Shown in pieces: positions 24,171-32,939 of a stretch of DNA of 64,000 nucleotides. Made by a program: the position numbers and the translations under genes. The DNA lies in assembly GCF_006716485.1 (NCBI RefSeq), contig NZ_VFPD01000001.1, positions 1,797,096-1,861,095 of the forward strand, given 5' to 3'. The notes beneath the pieces are model-generated. The model did no database searches. It saw nothing but the letters and a program-made list of their open reading frames with translations, and had not been told where the DNA came from. The DNA comes from Chryseobacterium aquifrigidense. Lineage in GTDB: Bacteria > Bacteroidota > Bacteroidia > Flavobacteriales > Weeksellaceae. Position 1 is the first letter of the stretch; each line of letters starts with the position of its first letter.

Positions 24171-24255
24171 ATACTGAGCTTGAAAACAAGAACAAACCTT
24201 ATCAGTTTGTTCTTGTCTGACATTGGTCAATTTGAAAATAAGCTTTAATAATGAG

Positions 24256-25047
24256 TTAATCTTTTGCCTGTGAAATCCTTGTGATACTGTTAATAGTAGC
24301 ATCTAGTGAGGTATCAGATTTTATTTTAATAAGATATCCGCTTCCTATGGATAAAGGATCCGCAACACTCACAAGATAAAAAACCAGATCTCCTGAAGTT
24401 ACCCCATTGGGAGCAACAGCGGTCTGATCTATGGAGAATGTTGAAGGAGGAAGTGGGTTGGAGAGATTTACAGTCACAAATGCTACAGAACCGTTATTCT
24501 TATTACTGTAACTCACAATGACCCTCCACATATGAACCTGTCCAGCAATAGGGTTCTCTAAAAACCGGTTTGTTGACGGATCATATATATCTGCGGGTAC
24601 CGGGTTGGTAATATTTTCCGGCCATGTGGTGGTAGGAGGAGCCGCAAAGTCTGTCACAATATTCATCGGTGTCTGATAAACAATATTCTGATACGTCATT
24701 AAAGGCACCCCTCCTGAAGATTTGAATGCAAATGTGGGTTTCACTCCTGCTCCACTATTGAGCTTAACAACACCTTCATTGGCCGTTGTAAGCGTCTGGG
24801 AGGAAATTACGGTACTCCACTGGGTTCCATTATAATACCTTAAGGTTTTATTGGTAGAATCGTAGATGATCATTCCCGCAGCAGGCGTTGTTACGTTGGC
24901 CGGAGGATTGGCATTTCTGGAGAGTACAACTGCTGAATTAGCTGAGGTGACATCCAGAACTCCCTGAGGAGAAGTGGTGTTAATCCCTACCTGTCCAAGC
25001 ATAAATGAAGAACACAGAATACTGAGTAATAAATTGGATTTTTTCAT
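24256..25047 (-). CDS. Secreted surface protein, function unknown
   Basis: From the ATG at 25047 the 263-aa protein begins MKKSNLLLSILCSSFMLGQ, a good signal peptide; the longer frame from 25092 is unlikely. The N-terminal mature part (VGINTTSPQGVLDVTSANSA, AAGMIIYDSTNKTLRYYNG) is the motif set seen at the start of many flavobacterial surface and tail-fibre-like proteins. The C-terminal half forms beta-strand-like sequence without a recognised domain. No T9SS sorting tail is visible. Confidence 0.78.
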   Translation of the reverse strand: MKKSNLLLSILCSSFMLGQVGINTTSPQGVLDVTSANSAVVLSRNANPPANVTTPAAGMIIYDSTNKTLRYYNGTQWSTVISSQTLTTANEGVVKLNSGAGVKPTFAFKSSGGVPLMTYQNIVYQTPMNIVTDFAAPPTTTWPENITNPVPADIYDPSTNRFLENPIAGQVHMWRVIVSYSNKNNGSVAFVTVNLSNPLPPSTFSIDQTAVAPNGVTSGDLVFYLVSVADPLSIGSGYLIKIKSDTSLDATINSITRISQAKD

Positions 25048-25316
25048 GGTTTGTTTTTTTGAATGTTTGATATCAAAATTACAAAAAAACACAATACAGT
25101 GAAATAAATTTTAAATTTATTTACTGAAAACAAGACTGTTATACATAACAATATAGATTTATGTGTAAATATTTACATTAAAACACTGATGAATATTACA
25201 TTATTCAAAATGTAGAGAATTACAAAAAAATTTTAAATGTTCTAAAAAATTGATCCCATCAATAAAAACCCTTCATTTTCATAAAATATGTTGTAATAGT
25301 GATGAGTGCTTTTCTA

Positions 25317-25352
25317 ATTATCCATTTACAAACGGATAATTCCTTATCTTTG
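25317..25352 (+). promoter_or_regulatory. Promoter of arginase-like operon with inverted repeat
   Basis: TATCTTTG at 25345-25352 matches the -7 consensus 13 bp before the start codon. Directly upstream ATTATCC (25317-25323) and GGATAAT (25334-25340) form a 7-bp inverted repeat with a 10-bp spacer, where a regulator could bind. The rest of the 318-bp gap is AT-rich with nothing else evident. Confidence 0.5.
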
Positions 25353-25365
25353 TGAAAATTCATCT

Positions 25366-26271
25366 ATGAAAAGGAGCATCAATATTTTTGAGTTTCCTCT
25401 CAATTTGGGACTTACCAAAAAGGAACATGAGACAGAACCCGGAGTTCGTAAACTTCCGGACTGGCTCAGAAAATTTGGTTTTCATAGTAGAATTAATCCG
25501 ACAAATGTTATCAGACTGGAAGCCCCTGACTATTCTTTGGATTTTGATAAAGAATCAAAGGTCAGAAATGCAGGCCAGATTGTTGAATATGCTAAAAAAC
25601 AGGCTGACTGTATTCTCCATCACTACGAGAAAAATTCATTCAATATTATTCTGGGAGGTGACTGCAGTATTCTCATAGGAAATGCCATTGCTCTGAAAAA
25701 CCTGGGAAATTTTGCACTTTTTTATCTTGACGGACATACAGATTTTATCCCACCGGAACTTTCTGAAACCGGAGGCGCTGCGGGAATGGATCTCGCCATT
25801 ATTACGGGTACCGGACATCACAAACTGACTGATATCAATGGATTGAAACCTTATCTGGCTGAAGAAAACATCTACTGTTGTGGAAATGCAGAAACTGATG
25901 ATGAAGAGTATGTAGATCAGATTATCAATTCCGGGATTCATTATTTTGATCTTTATCAGCTCAGAGAAAATGGTTTCAGAAAAACGGCTGAAGACTTTCT
26001 GACAATGGTAAATAGTAAAGGTCTGGATGGATTTTTCATTCATTTTGATGTCGATATTTTGAAAGATGAGATCATGCCTGCCGTAGACAGCAGAATGAAA
26101 GATGGCATCAGCTATGATGATCTCAGGGAAATGCTGGAACCTTTGTTCGGAAACCCTTTGTGTTTTGGAATAGAGATTACCATTTTAGATCCTGATTATG
26201 ATGAAAACGGAATATATACCCAGCCATTTGTAGATAACTTAATTCAAATTATAAAAAATAAAGAAGAGTAA
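25366..26271 (+). CDS. Arginase/agmatinase-fold enzyme
   Basis: The 301-aa protein belongs to the ureohydrolase superfamily, which uses two Mn ions to hydrolyse guanidino compounds. Metal motifs are LDGHTD (Asp122, His124, Asp126) and HFDVD (Asp228, Asp230). The first motif reads GGDCS (Cys100) in place of GGDHS, so a normal Mn-ligand His is replaced; I recall this variant in other bacterial arginase-like proteins. Substrate may therefore differ from arginine. It starts an operon: the HPP gene begins at the very next base after its stop. Confidence 0.87.
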   Translation: MKRSINIFEFPLNLGLTKKEHETEPGVRKLPDWLRKFGFHSRINPTNVIRLEAPDYSLDFDKESKVRNAGQIVEYAKKQADCILHHYEKNSFNIILGGDCSILIGNAIALKNLGNFALFYLDGHTDFIPPELSETGGAAGMDLAIITGTGHHKLTDINGLKPYLAEENIYCCGNAETDDEEYVDQIINSGIHYFDLYQLRENGFRKTAEDFLTMVNSKGLDGFFIHFDVDILKDEIMPAVDSRMKDGISYDDLREMLEPLFGNPLCFGIEITILDPDYDENGIYTQPFVDNLIQIIKNKEE

Positions 26272-26865
26272 ATGAAGAAGAGCATTAAAAGAACATTCAG
26301 GGTTTCAAAATATGTAATCTATAAAGAGACACTCGTTGATTACAAGGAACATTTCTGGTCATTTTTGGGAGCATTTTTTGGGATTGGGATTATTGCATTT
26401 ATTCAGTCTCATTCACTCACAGAAACGGAGAATATATTCCTGATTGGTTCTTTTGGGGCATCAAGTGTTCTTATTTATGGAGCAATACAAAGTCCTTTGG
26501 CTCAGCCCAGAAATCTTATCGGAGGGCATGTACTCTCGGCATTGGTGGGCGTTACTGTCTATCAGTTTGTTCCGGATATCATCTGGCTTTCAGCACCTCT
26601 GGCAGTCGCATTTTCTATTGTGCTGATGCAGTATACAAAGACTTTACATCCACCGGGTGGAGCTACAGCGCTGATTGCGGTAAGCTCTACAGGAAAAATT
26701 CCGGAATTGGGATATTGGTATGTTCTCTCCCCTGTTCTTTCCGGATGCATTATTCTTTTGATTGTTGCCTTATTTTTTAATAATATTACCCCCAACAGGA
26801 GCTATCCTACTCACAGTATGTTCAAAAAACTGTTGAAAAAAAGACACAAACACCACTTAAAATAA
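26272..26865 (+). CDS. HPP-family membrane protein
   Basis: The 197-aa protein has about four transmembrane segments (ending near residues 50, 75, 115 and 165) and the family motif LHPPGGATALIAV. HPP proteins are integral membrane proteins, some linked to nitrite transport in cyanobacteria and plastids. The start codon directly follows the arginase-like stop, so translation is likely coupled. A basic tail (KKLLKKRHKHH) lies in the cytoplasm. Confidence 0.88.
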   Translation: MKKSIKRTFRVSKYVIYKETLVDYKEHFWSFLGAFFGIGIIAFIQSHSLTETENIFLIGSFGASSVLIYGAIQSPLAQPRNLIGGHVLSALVGVTVYQFVPDIIWLSAPLAVAFSIVLMQYTKTLHPPGGATALIAVSSTGKIPELGYWYVLSPVLSGCIILLIVALFFNNITPNRSYPTHSMFKKLLKKRHKHHLK

Positions 26866-26870
26866 AGATC

Positions 26871-27215
26871 ATGAATTGCCTGGAATGTGGCGAAAAAATC
26901 ATCGGAAGGTCTGATAAAAAATTCTGCAACGATGCCTGCCGGAACGCCTATAACAATAAGCAGAATAAGGATTCTAATAACCTGATGCGGAATGTTAATA
27001 ACAAACTCCGTAAAAACTACCGCATTCTGATGGAAATCAATACCGATGGTAAAACAAAAGTCCCCGTATCCAGACTGGATGGCTTAGGTTTTGATTTTGA
27101 TTACTTCACCAATCTGAAAGTTTATAAAAACGGCTCTGAATACAAGTTCATTTATGATTACGGTTATAAACTTCTGGAAGATGATTTTGTACTGATTGTA
27201 AAAAATCAGGCATAA
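26871..27215 (+). CDS. Zinc-ribbon protein of unknown function
   Basis: The 114-aa protein begins with a four-Cys zinc site, CLECGEKI then FCNDACRNAY, like DUF2116-type ribbons. The rest (RLDGLGFDFDYFTNLKVY) is a short conserved Flavobacteria extension with no known role. It lies six bases after the HPP gene and 22 bp before the SDR gene, so it is within the operon. Confidence 0.78.
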   Translation: MNCLECGEKIIGRSDKKFCNDACRNAYNNKQNKDSNNLMRNVNNKLRKNYRILMEINTDGKTKVPVSRLDGLGFDFDYFTNLKVYKNGSEYKFIYDYGYKLLEDDFVLIVKNQA

Positions 27216-27237
27216 CAACCACCACAAAAATAATACT

Positions 27238-28146
27238 ATGAAAGAAGTTGTCCTGATCACTGGTGCCAGCGGCATGATTGCCAAAGAACTGGCCAAAAAA
27301 ATAGGTGATGAATATGAGATCAGATTTCTGACCCGAAAAAAAGTACAAGATCATGAATATGAGTGGAACATCAAAACAGGAAGTATTGATGAAACCGCAT
27401 TTAACAATGTTTCCCACATCGTACATCTTGCGGGTGCCAATATTTCAGAAAAGCGCTGGACACCGGAAAGAAAAAGAGAACTGATTGCCAGCCGCGTAGA
27501 TTCTGCAGAACTTCTTCGAACAACTTTAAGAAAAAACAAGATCAGGCTAAAATCTTTTATTTCAGCTTCGGGGATTAATTTTTATGGTACGGAAACGTCA
27601 GAAAAAATTTACACGGAAACCGATCCTCCGGGCAACGATTTTCTCAGTGAGGTGGTTGTTTTATGGGAAAGGGCTGCTGACGATTTTAAGGAACAAGATC
27701 TGGCTGAAAGAGTTGTCAAAATACGTACCGCTGTTGTTCTTTCTGAAAAAGACGGAGCATTAAAGAAAATGATCCCTCCTGTTCAATATTATATTGGATC
27801 ACCTTTAGGAAACGGCAAACAGTACATGCCATGGATTCATGTTGAGGACATCTGTTCTGTTTATGAATTTGCTTTAAAAAACCCAGCAATAGACGGCGCT
27901 TATAATGCTGTATCTCCACAGCATGCCACCAATAAAGATTTGACAAAAAAGATTGCCAAAGTACTTGGAAAACCTTTATTCATGCCTAATGTTCCTGGAT
28001 TTGTCTTGAAGTTAATCTTCGGAGAGCTGGCTACGGCTATACTGGAAGGTTCCAGAGCTTCTTCACAGAAACTTCAGGATGCAGGGTTTCGCTTTAAGTT
28101 TCCTGATCTGAATGAGGCCTTAGAAGATCTATTAAAGAAGCAATAA
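27238..28146 (+). CDS. TIGR01777-type SDR epimerase (YfcH-like)
   Basis: The 302-aa protein has an N-terminal Rossmann NAD(P) site (ITGASGMIAKELAKKI), the middle HLAGANISEKRWT and the SASGINFYG segment characteristic of the TIGR01777/YfcH family, and the C-terminal DUF1731 region (VLGKPLFMPNVPGFVLKL). These are atypical short-chain dehydrogenases of unknown substrate. The Crp/Fnr gene follows by 4 bp. Confidence 0.9.
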   Translation: MKEVVLITGASGMIAKELAKKIGDEYEIRFLTRKKVQDHEYEWNIKTGSIDETAFNNVSHIVHLAGANISEKRWTPERKRELIASRVDSAELLRTTLRKNKIRLKSFISASGINFYGTETSEKIYTETDPPGNDFLSEVVVLWERAADDFKEQDLAERVVKIRTAVVLSEKDGALKKMIPPVQYYIGSPLGNGKQYMPWIHVEDICSVYEFALKNPAIDGAYNAVSPQHATNKDLTKKIAKVLGKPLFMPNVPGFVLKLIFGELATAILEGSRASSQKLQDAGFRFKFPDLNEALEDLLKKQ

Positions 28147-28150
28147 CAGA

Positions 28151-28741
28151 ATGGGGGAAGAACTTTTAATCCTAAAAAATATTTCCAGGCATATTTCGCT
28201 TACCAATCAGGAGAAATCTTATTTTCTCTCTCTATTAAAGGAAAAAAAGGTTGTTAAGAAAGAATTGATTTTACAACAGCAACAAGCCTGTAAAGAGATT
28301 AATTTTGTTCAGACAGGAATTTTGAGAGCTTTTCATATGGATGCCACAGGAAAAGAATCTACGATTATGTTCGCGGTTTCTGACTGGTGGATCACTGATA
28401 TGTATTGTTTCATCAATCAGAAGCCTGCCATGCTGAATATTGAAGCATTGGAAGACAGCTCTGTTTTGCAGCTTCAAAAACATCATCTGGATGATCTTTA
28501 TCACAAAGTCCCCAAATTTGAACGGTTTTTCCGGATCATGATGCAAAACGCTTACATCAGAGAACAGCTCCGAACGATTGAAAATCTTTCTTTACCGGCA
28601 GAAGAACGCTATTATAACTTTTTACAGAAATATCCTGAAGCAGTAAAACGGATCAAACAAAAACAAATTGCTTCTTATTTGGGAATCACTCCTGAATTTT
28701 TAAGCCTTATAAAATCCAAACAAAAAAACAGTTTCTCTTAA
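28151..28741 (+). CDS. Crp/Fnr-family regulator
   Basis: The 196-aa protein has a cyclic-nucleotide-binding-type beta barrel (about residues 20-120, NFVQTGILRAFHMDATGKES) and a short C-terminal HTH (IKQKQIASYLGITPEFLSLI), as in many Bacteroidota Crp-like proteins. Effector residues for cAMP are not clear. It ends the arginase-HPP-ribbon-SDR run, lying 4 bp behind the SDR gene, and may regulate it. Confidence 0.87.
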   Translation: MGEELLILKNISRHISLTNQEKSYFLSLLKEKKVVKKELILQQQQACKEINFVQTGILRAFHMDATGKESTIMFAVSDWWITDMYCFINQKPAMLNIEALEDSSVLQLQKHHLDDLYHKVPKFERFFRIMMQNAYIREQLRTIENLSLPAEERYYNFLQKYPEAVKRIKQKQIASYLGITPEFLSLIKSKQKNSFS

Positions 28742-28794
28742 GCTATATTATTTTTTTTATTCTGAAAGTTCTATTATTTTACTCAAAAAAAATT

Positions 28795-29154
28795 ATGTTT
28801 ATACTTATTGCAGGCCCTTACCGTAGCGGAACAAATGATGATCCGCAGCTTATTCAGCAGAATCTTCACAATCTTGAGGCTGTTGCTCTTCCTATTTTCA
28901 GAAAGGGACACATCCCTATTATCGGAGAATGGGTTGCATTGCCATTGATCCACCTTGCCGGATCTACCCAAATAGGTGATGAAGCATGGCAGGAAATACA
29001 GTATCCCGTAGCTCATGCCCTTCTGGAAAAATGTGATGCAGTGCTGCGTATAGAAGGAGCATCAAAGGGAGCTGATGAAGATGTAAGAATAGCCAAAGAA
29101 AGAGGTCTTACCATTTATTATAGCATAGAAGATATTCCTTATGCAAAATCCTGA
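28795..29154 (+). CDS. DUF4406 / nucleoside deoxyribosyltransferase-like protein
   Basis: The 119-aa protein begins FILIAGPYRSGTNDDP, a nucleotide-binding loop like that of nucleoside 2-deoxyribosyltransferase folds, and has GADEDVRIAKERGLTIYYSIED near the end with the typical D-x-x-x-A pattern. DUF4406 is the best fit. Its end overlaps the Nudix gene by 14 bp, suggesting a joint role in nucleotide or NAD-related house-cleaning. Confidence 0.68.
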   Translation: MFILIAGPYRSGTNDDPQLIQQNLHNLEAVALPIFRKGHIPIIGEWVALPLIHLAGSTQIGDEAWQEIQYPVAHALLEKCDAVLRIEGASKGADEDVRIAKERGLTIYYSIEDIPYAKS

Positions 29155-29722
29155 TATCAAAATCCTTCAGACAGAAATCCTTTCAGACAACTGGTATACT
29201 TTAAACAAAGTTACCTATTCTGTTTTGAAAAAGAACGGAACCACAGAAACCCAAAGCAGAGAAGCCTATGACCGCGGAAACGGAGCTGTAATTCTTCTTT
29301 ACAGTACAGTCTCTAACACCGTTATTCTCACCAGGCAATTCAGATTACCAACTTATATCAACGGAAATGCTACAGGAATGCTGATAGAAGCCTGTGCCGG
29401 ACTTTTGGATAATGATAATCCGGAAGACTGTATAAAAAGGGAAACCGAAGAAGAAACCGGCTATAAAATCTCCAAAGTTGAAAAAATATTTGAAGCTTAT
29501 ATGTCGCCTGGATCTGTGACGGAAATTCTTTACTTCTTCATTGCAGAATATTCCCATGAAATGAAAATTAATGATGGAGGCGGCCTCGAAGAAGAAGGTG
29601 AAAACATAGAGGTCCTGGAATTATCGTTTGAAGAAAGCCTGAAAATGATTGATACCGGAGAAATCAAAGATGCAAAAACCATTATGCTTCTGCAGCATTT
29701 GAGGATTAAAGGGATACTGTAA
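29141..29722 (+). CDS. Nudix hydrolase (NudK-like)
   Basis: The 193-aa protein has a complete Nudix box: GLLDNDNPEDCIKRETEEE with TG following, fitting G-x5-E-x7-R-E-x2-E-E-x-G. The YEAYMSPGSVTE-type stretch after the box (EAYMSPGSVTEILYF) and the N-terminal strand match GDP-mannose/ADP-ribose pyrophosphatases of the NudK group. It overlaps the preceding gene by 14 bp. Exact substrate not certain. Confidence 0.9.
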   Translation: MQNPDIKILQTEILSDNWYTLNKVTYSVLKKNGTTETQSREAYDRGNGAVILLYSTVSNTVILTRQFRLPTYINGNATGMLIEACAGLLDNDNPEDCIKRETEEETGYKISKVEKIFEAYMSPGSVTEILYFFIAEYSHEMKINDGGGLEEEGENIEVLELSFEESLKMIDTGEIKDAKTIMLLQHLRIKGIL

Positions 29723-29823
29723 AATACCCTATAAATGATGATGGATTGATGATAATTGATACAAGAAAATGGCCCATTGAAATAAAAACATTAACTTATA
29801 ACTCTTATTTAAACTATTAACAT

Positions 29824-30198
29824 ATGATTGAACATGTGAAGCTTGCCATTAATCCGAAATTTCAGGATTGGGTTCTTTTTGAAAATGGTACTTATATTAT
29901 TTTTGACGACATCAGTACAATTGAAGATGTAAAAGAGGAAGCACTACAATTAATGAAAGAGTTCGGTCCGGTTTCTGCCGGAGGTCCCGCTGGAGATTTC
30001 AGTGTAATTCATTTAAGCCTTACTGAAGGATGGCTGGTTTCCGGGCATGGATATGGCATGTATACGTATGTACATCCCTCTGAACTGGATAGTGAATCCC
30101 CAAATGATCTTGAAATAGGACTTTACGGTAGGTCTAAAAGAGATTCAGATGGTCAAAATCCGGAAATTATTCATATCAACAGCAGTAAAGTTTCGTAA
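29824..30198 (+). CDS. Hypothetical 124-aa protein
   Basis: No family is recognised. The sequence is soluble and acidic (FENGTYIIFDDISTIEDVKE, GPVSAGGPAGDFSVIHLSL) with a Gly/Tyr-rich centre (SGHGYGMYTYV). It stands 101 bp after the Nudix gene and 65 bp before a DUF2750 protein on the same strand. Small pairs like this can be immunity proteins of contact-dependent systems, but no toxin is nearby. Confidence 0.65.
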   Translation: MIEHVKLAINPKFQDWVLFENGTYIIFDDISTIEDVKEEALQLMKEFGPVSAGGPAGDFSVIHLSLTEGWLVSGHGYGMYTYVHPSELDSESPNDLEIGLYGRSKRDSDGQNPEIIHINSSKVS

Positions 30199-30263
30199 AA
30201 CATAATATCAGATTTACGGTTTACCGGTACAGCAATAAATTCACAATTCTTAATTAAATAAAG

Positions 30264-30722
30264 ATGTTTCAAGATCATATTACGGTGGAAAACCGTCACA
30301 AAGATTTTATTAAAAAAATCACTGAGTCAGAAACAGTATATGCTTTAAAAGATGGCAAAGGATATGCAACCTCCTACTCCAACGAGAAAGAATATGAAAA
30401 TGGTGATGAAGTGCAGATCATTTGTTTCTGGTCGGACACTGCCAGAGCAAAATCATGCATAGAAAATGAGTGGAATCACTATGAGCCTTCTTCTATTCCA
30501 CTCAATGAGTTTGTGGAAAACTGGTGCCTTGGGATGAATATTGACGGATTGTTGGTGGGAACTGATTTTGACAGCAATCTGTTGGGTTACGAAGCTGAGC
30601 CTTTAGAATTAATCCTTGATATTATTGAAGAACTTAAAGCTTCAGGAAAATCATTGGAGCTAAAGAAGTTTGAAAGCATTGGCGATTTGGAAAACCAGAT
30701 CAGAGAAGTGTTGGCAGATTAA
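30264..30722 (+). CDS. DUF2750-containing protein
   Basis: The 152-aa protein shows the DUF2750 pattern: a YALKDGKGYATS start, ICFWSDTARAKSCIENEW, SIPLNEFVENWCLGMNIDG and a following Asp/Glu-rich helix. The family is widespread and uncharacterised. It follows the 124-aa hypothetical gene by 65 bp and precedes a DUF2306 membrane protein by 16 bp. Confidence 0.82.
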   Translation: MFQDHITVENRHKDFIKKITESETVYALKDGKGYATSYSNEKEYENGDEVQIICFWSDTARAKSCIENEWNHYEPSSIPLNEFVENWCLGMNIDGLLVGTDFDSNLLGYEAEPLELILDIIEELKASGKSLELKKFESIGDLENQIREVLAD

Positions 30723-30738
30723 TTGGTTATTATACTCC

Positions 30739-31416
30739 ATGAAGTCTTTGGGAATAAAGATCATTAAAGTAAGTGCTTTATTTTTGGTTCTTGTTTTCAG
30801 CATTCTGATGCTGAAAACCATTTCCCAGTATACCTCTTTTGATAAAAACATCGGATTTCTGGCCTTTAAGCAGCAGGTAGTCAGTAATCCATACTGGATG
30901 GCTTTTTTCTATATTCACATCTTTTCTATAACGCTTTGCCTTCTGGCGGGTCTGACGCAATTTTCAAATCGGTTTCTGACAGAAAACAGAAATCTTCATA
31001 AAATTATTGGTAAAATATATGTTTACAATATTCTTGTGATCAATGTTCCTGCATGCTTTGTACTGGGACTTTTTTCAAATGGCGGACTTATCGGAATTAC
31101 CGGATTTCTGATTCAAGATGTACTTTGGGCTTATTTTACTATCGCGGCTGTACTTTTTATCAGAAAAGAAAATGTGAACAGACACAGGATTTATATGATC
31201 TTAAGCTATGCGGTCACCACCACAGCTCTTACTTTCAGAATCATTAAGAACCTCTTTTATAACGAAATACAACATGATTACGAACTTTTTTATGGGTTGA
31301 ATGTCTGGACTGCCCTTTTAATCAACTTGACCATTGCTTATGTGATCCTCAAAAAAGATCGTTTGTTAACGGGAAAAATCCAGACTGGAAAGGAAAATAT
31401 AGATACCGATAAATGA
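30739..31416 (+). CDS. DUF2306 membrane protein
   Basis: From the ATG at 30739 the 225-aa protein begins MKSLGIKIIKVSALF, a normal membrane start; a longer frame from 30670 overlaps the previous gene and is unlikely. About six hydrophobic segments are visible. Conserved His-containing motifs of the family are present: YIHIFSITLCLLAGLTQF, NLHKIIGKIYV and NRHRIYMILSYA. The His residues suggest haem or metal binding but this is unproven. A small minus-strand gene overlaps the 3' end. Confidence 0.85.
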   Translation: MKSLGIKIIKVSALFLVLVFSILMLKTISQYTSFDKNIGFLAFKQQVVSNPYWMAFFYIHIFSITLCLLAGLTQFSNRFLTENRNLHKIIGKIYVYNILVINVPACFVLGLFSNGGLIGITGFLIQDVLWAYFTIAAVLFIRKENVNRHRIYMILSYAVTTTALTFRIIKNLFYNEIQHDYELFYGLNVWTALLINLTIAYVILKKDRLLTGKIQTGKENIDTDK

Positions 31417-31566
31417 TATCAGAAAAAAAGCTGCAATAAATATTAGAGTATTAAAAATTGCTTTGTAGTCACTATTTCTGGTCCATTTACTGAAAAAACG
31501 CATGATCAGATAAGAGATTCCTCCAAAAATGGCAATAATAAAAAGAAGAAAAAAATAATATATCAT
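31366..31566 (-). CDS. Small two-pass membrane protein
   Basis: The 66-aa frame encodes two hydrophobic helices (about residues 2-22 and 40-60) joined by a basic loop (RFFSKWTRNSDYK), a layout typical of real small membrane proteins. It overlaps the last 51 bases of the convergent DUF2306 gene. No family is recognised, and a chance ORF is possible. Confidence 0.5.
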   Translation of the reverse strand: MIYYFFLLFIIAIFGGISYLIMRFFSKWTRNSDYKAIFNTLIFIAAFFLISFIGIYIFLSSLDFSR

Positions 31567-31649
31567 GGCTTCGTGTTAATTGATGTAAATCTATTGTTTT
31601 AAATCTAAAAAAACAATCAAGTACAGGACAATAGTCAGAGACCAATATT

Positions 31650-31780
31650 CATGAGGTAATGGAAGAGATGCAGAAATCATTGAATGGGTTGTAGAGAGAA
31701 CCATGACTGTATGAAAAATCAAATCAGTTTACTTCCGAGATCCGGATCAGAATCTTATTGAAGTAAGTAATTATTATTAA
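31650..31780 (+). pseudogene. VOC/glyoxalase-family C-terminal remnant
   Basis: The plus strand carries EIIEWVVERTMTV, a TGA stop, and then KIKSVYFRDPDQNLIEVSNY before a TAA. This is the characteristic end of a vicinal-oxygen-chelate protein (V-E-R-T-G-x-x-G-K-I-x-S-V-Y-F-R-D-P-D-x-N-L-I-E-V). Upstream, VMEEM is found one frame off, showing an earlier indel, and the N-terminal domain is absent. The remaining flank (31567-31649 and 31781-31937) has no further feature. Confidence 0.75.
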
Positions 31781-31937
31781 CAAAAACAGCTCTGTATCAG
31801 TTTATTACTATCCTTTTTTCAGGATTTAAGGGCTTATAATTTTTAAAACATAAAGTAGTTAGTATAAAATTCATATAAAATTTGCAAAAACCATTGAGAA
31901 AATCTATTTAATCCTTTATATTTCGAATTTAAAGCCT

Positions 31938-31945
31938 TAATTTTG
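31938..31945 (+). promoter_or_regulatory. -7 box of secreted-protein gene
   Basis: TAATTTTG matches the -7 consensus, 44 bp before the ATG at 31990. Confidence 0.5.
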
Positions 31946-31989
31946 CATAGAAATTCAGAAAATTCGGATTCTTTCAACAGGTTATGTAC

Positions 31990-32754
31990 ATGAAAAAAAT
32001 GATGATTGGGCTTGCTTTAGCCTTATCCATTACTATTTGGGGGCAAAAAACTCCCGCAAAAGCCAACAATCTGACCCTTTACAGCTATCAGACTTTTAAC
32101 TGTGACAATAAAGGGTATTTTGACCCGGCTAAATATAAAAAAGAAGAAATAGACGGGATCAATAAACTTTTGTACCAATTCAATGGGGTTGTATTTGACA
32201 CCCAGCCTGTTTTTAAAATTGCACAGCTTGAAGAAATCCGTAATAACAGAGAAGCTTATTTACAGGAGCTGGAAAAGCAGTATAACGAAAAGAAAAAAGA
32301 ATTATACAGCCTTAAAGTGATAGATCTTCCGAAATGGAAAAAATTAATGGAAGAAACCATTGATTCTTTTGAAAATGAATACCAGCTTAATAAAGAAGAA
32401 ATCCTTGCATATTCTGATCCTTTCACGCTGAAAAACAGCAAATATTACGATACCTGCAGAGAACAGATTGATGCAATTTCCTCTCCCGACAGAGAAAAGA
32501 TGTTTGCAGCATGGAGAGCATATACTGAACTTAAAAGTAAAAATAATGCTGACCCAAAGGGCGTAATGGCAAGATTTGATGCCAAAATGAATGATCCTCA
32601 AAAAGAAGATTATGCATTAATCGATATGATTGGTCTGGGTTTTCACAACTGTGCCAACAGCAGCTTCAGACAAAAGCGTGATAATGAAGAGACCACTTAC
32701 AAGGATTTTGATAAGATTTTCACCAAGCTGAAGAAAACTTGTGATCAGCCATAG
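31990..32754 (+). CDS. Secreted hypothetical protein
   Basis: From the ATG at 31990 the 254-aa protein has a signal peptide (MKKMMIGLALALSITIWGQ). The mature part is Lys/Glu-rich and helical (LEEIRNNREAYLQELEKQY), with a few Cys (YDTCREQ, FHNCANS, KKTCDQ). No domain is recognised. The ATG at 31984 would add two residues. It stands alone with its own promoter. Confidence 0.72.
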   Translation: MKKMMIGLALALSITIWGQKTPAKANNLTLYSYQTFNCDNKGYFDPAKYKKEEIDGINKLLYQFNGVVFDTQPVFKIAQLEEIRNNREAYLQELEKQYNEKKKELYSLKVIDLPKWKKLMEETIDSFENEYQLNKEEILAYSDPFTLKNSKYYDTCREQIDAISSPDREKMFAAWRAYTELKSKNNADPKGVMARFDAKMNDPQKEDYALIDMIGLGFHNCANSSFRQKRDNEETTYKDFDKIFTKLKKTCDQP

Positions 32755-32890
32755 ATTTATTAAAGATTGAAGCATTTAATTATTTAAAAATATCATAGCA
32801 GTACTCATATTGGGTGCTGTTTTTTATTTGGTAAAGTTTGTAGAAAACGGTTAAGGAACGGTTAAAAGTGGGTTAATGGCTTATTATTTA

Positions 32891-32921
32891 TTTGTGAAAG
32901 CACTTAATACTTCTACTTTCG
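32891..32921 (+). promoter_or_regulatory. Promoter of retropepsin-like gene
   Basis: TTTG at 32891-32894 and TACTTTCG at 32914-32921 are separated by 19 bp, an excellent match to the Bacteroidota -33/-7 arrangement (one change in the -7 box). The start codon follows 18 bp later. Confidence 0.65.
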
Positions 32922-32939
32922 TACTTCTAAAACTATTCC

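Noticed and set aside
24036..24302. 88-aa minus-strand ORF overlapping the surface protein gene
   Set aside because: It mixes the end of the surface-protein gene in another frame with part of the methyltransferase remnant, so it is not a gene in its own right.
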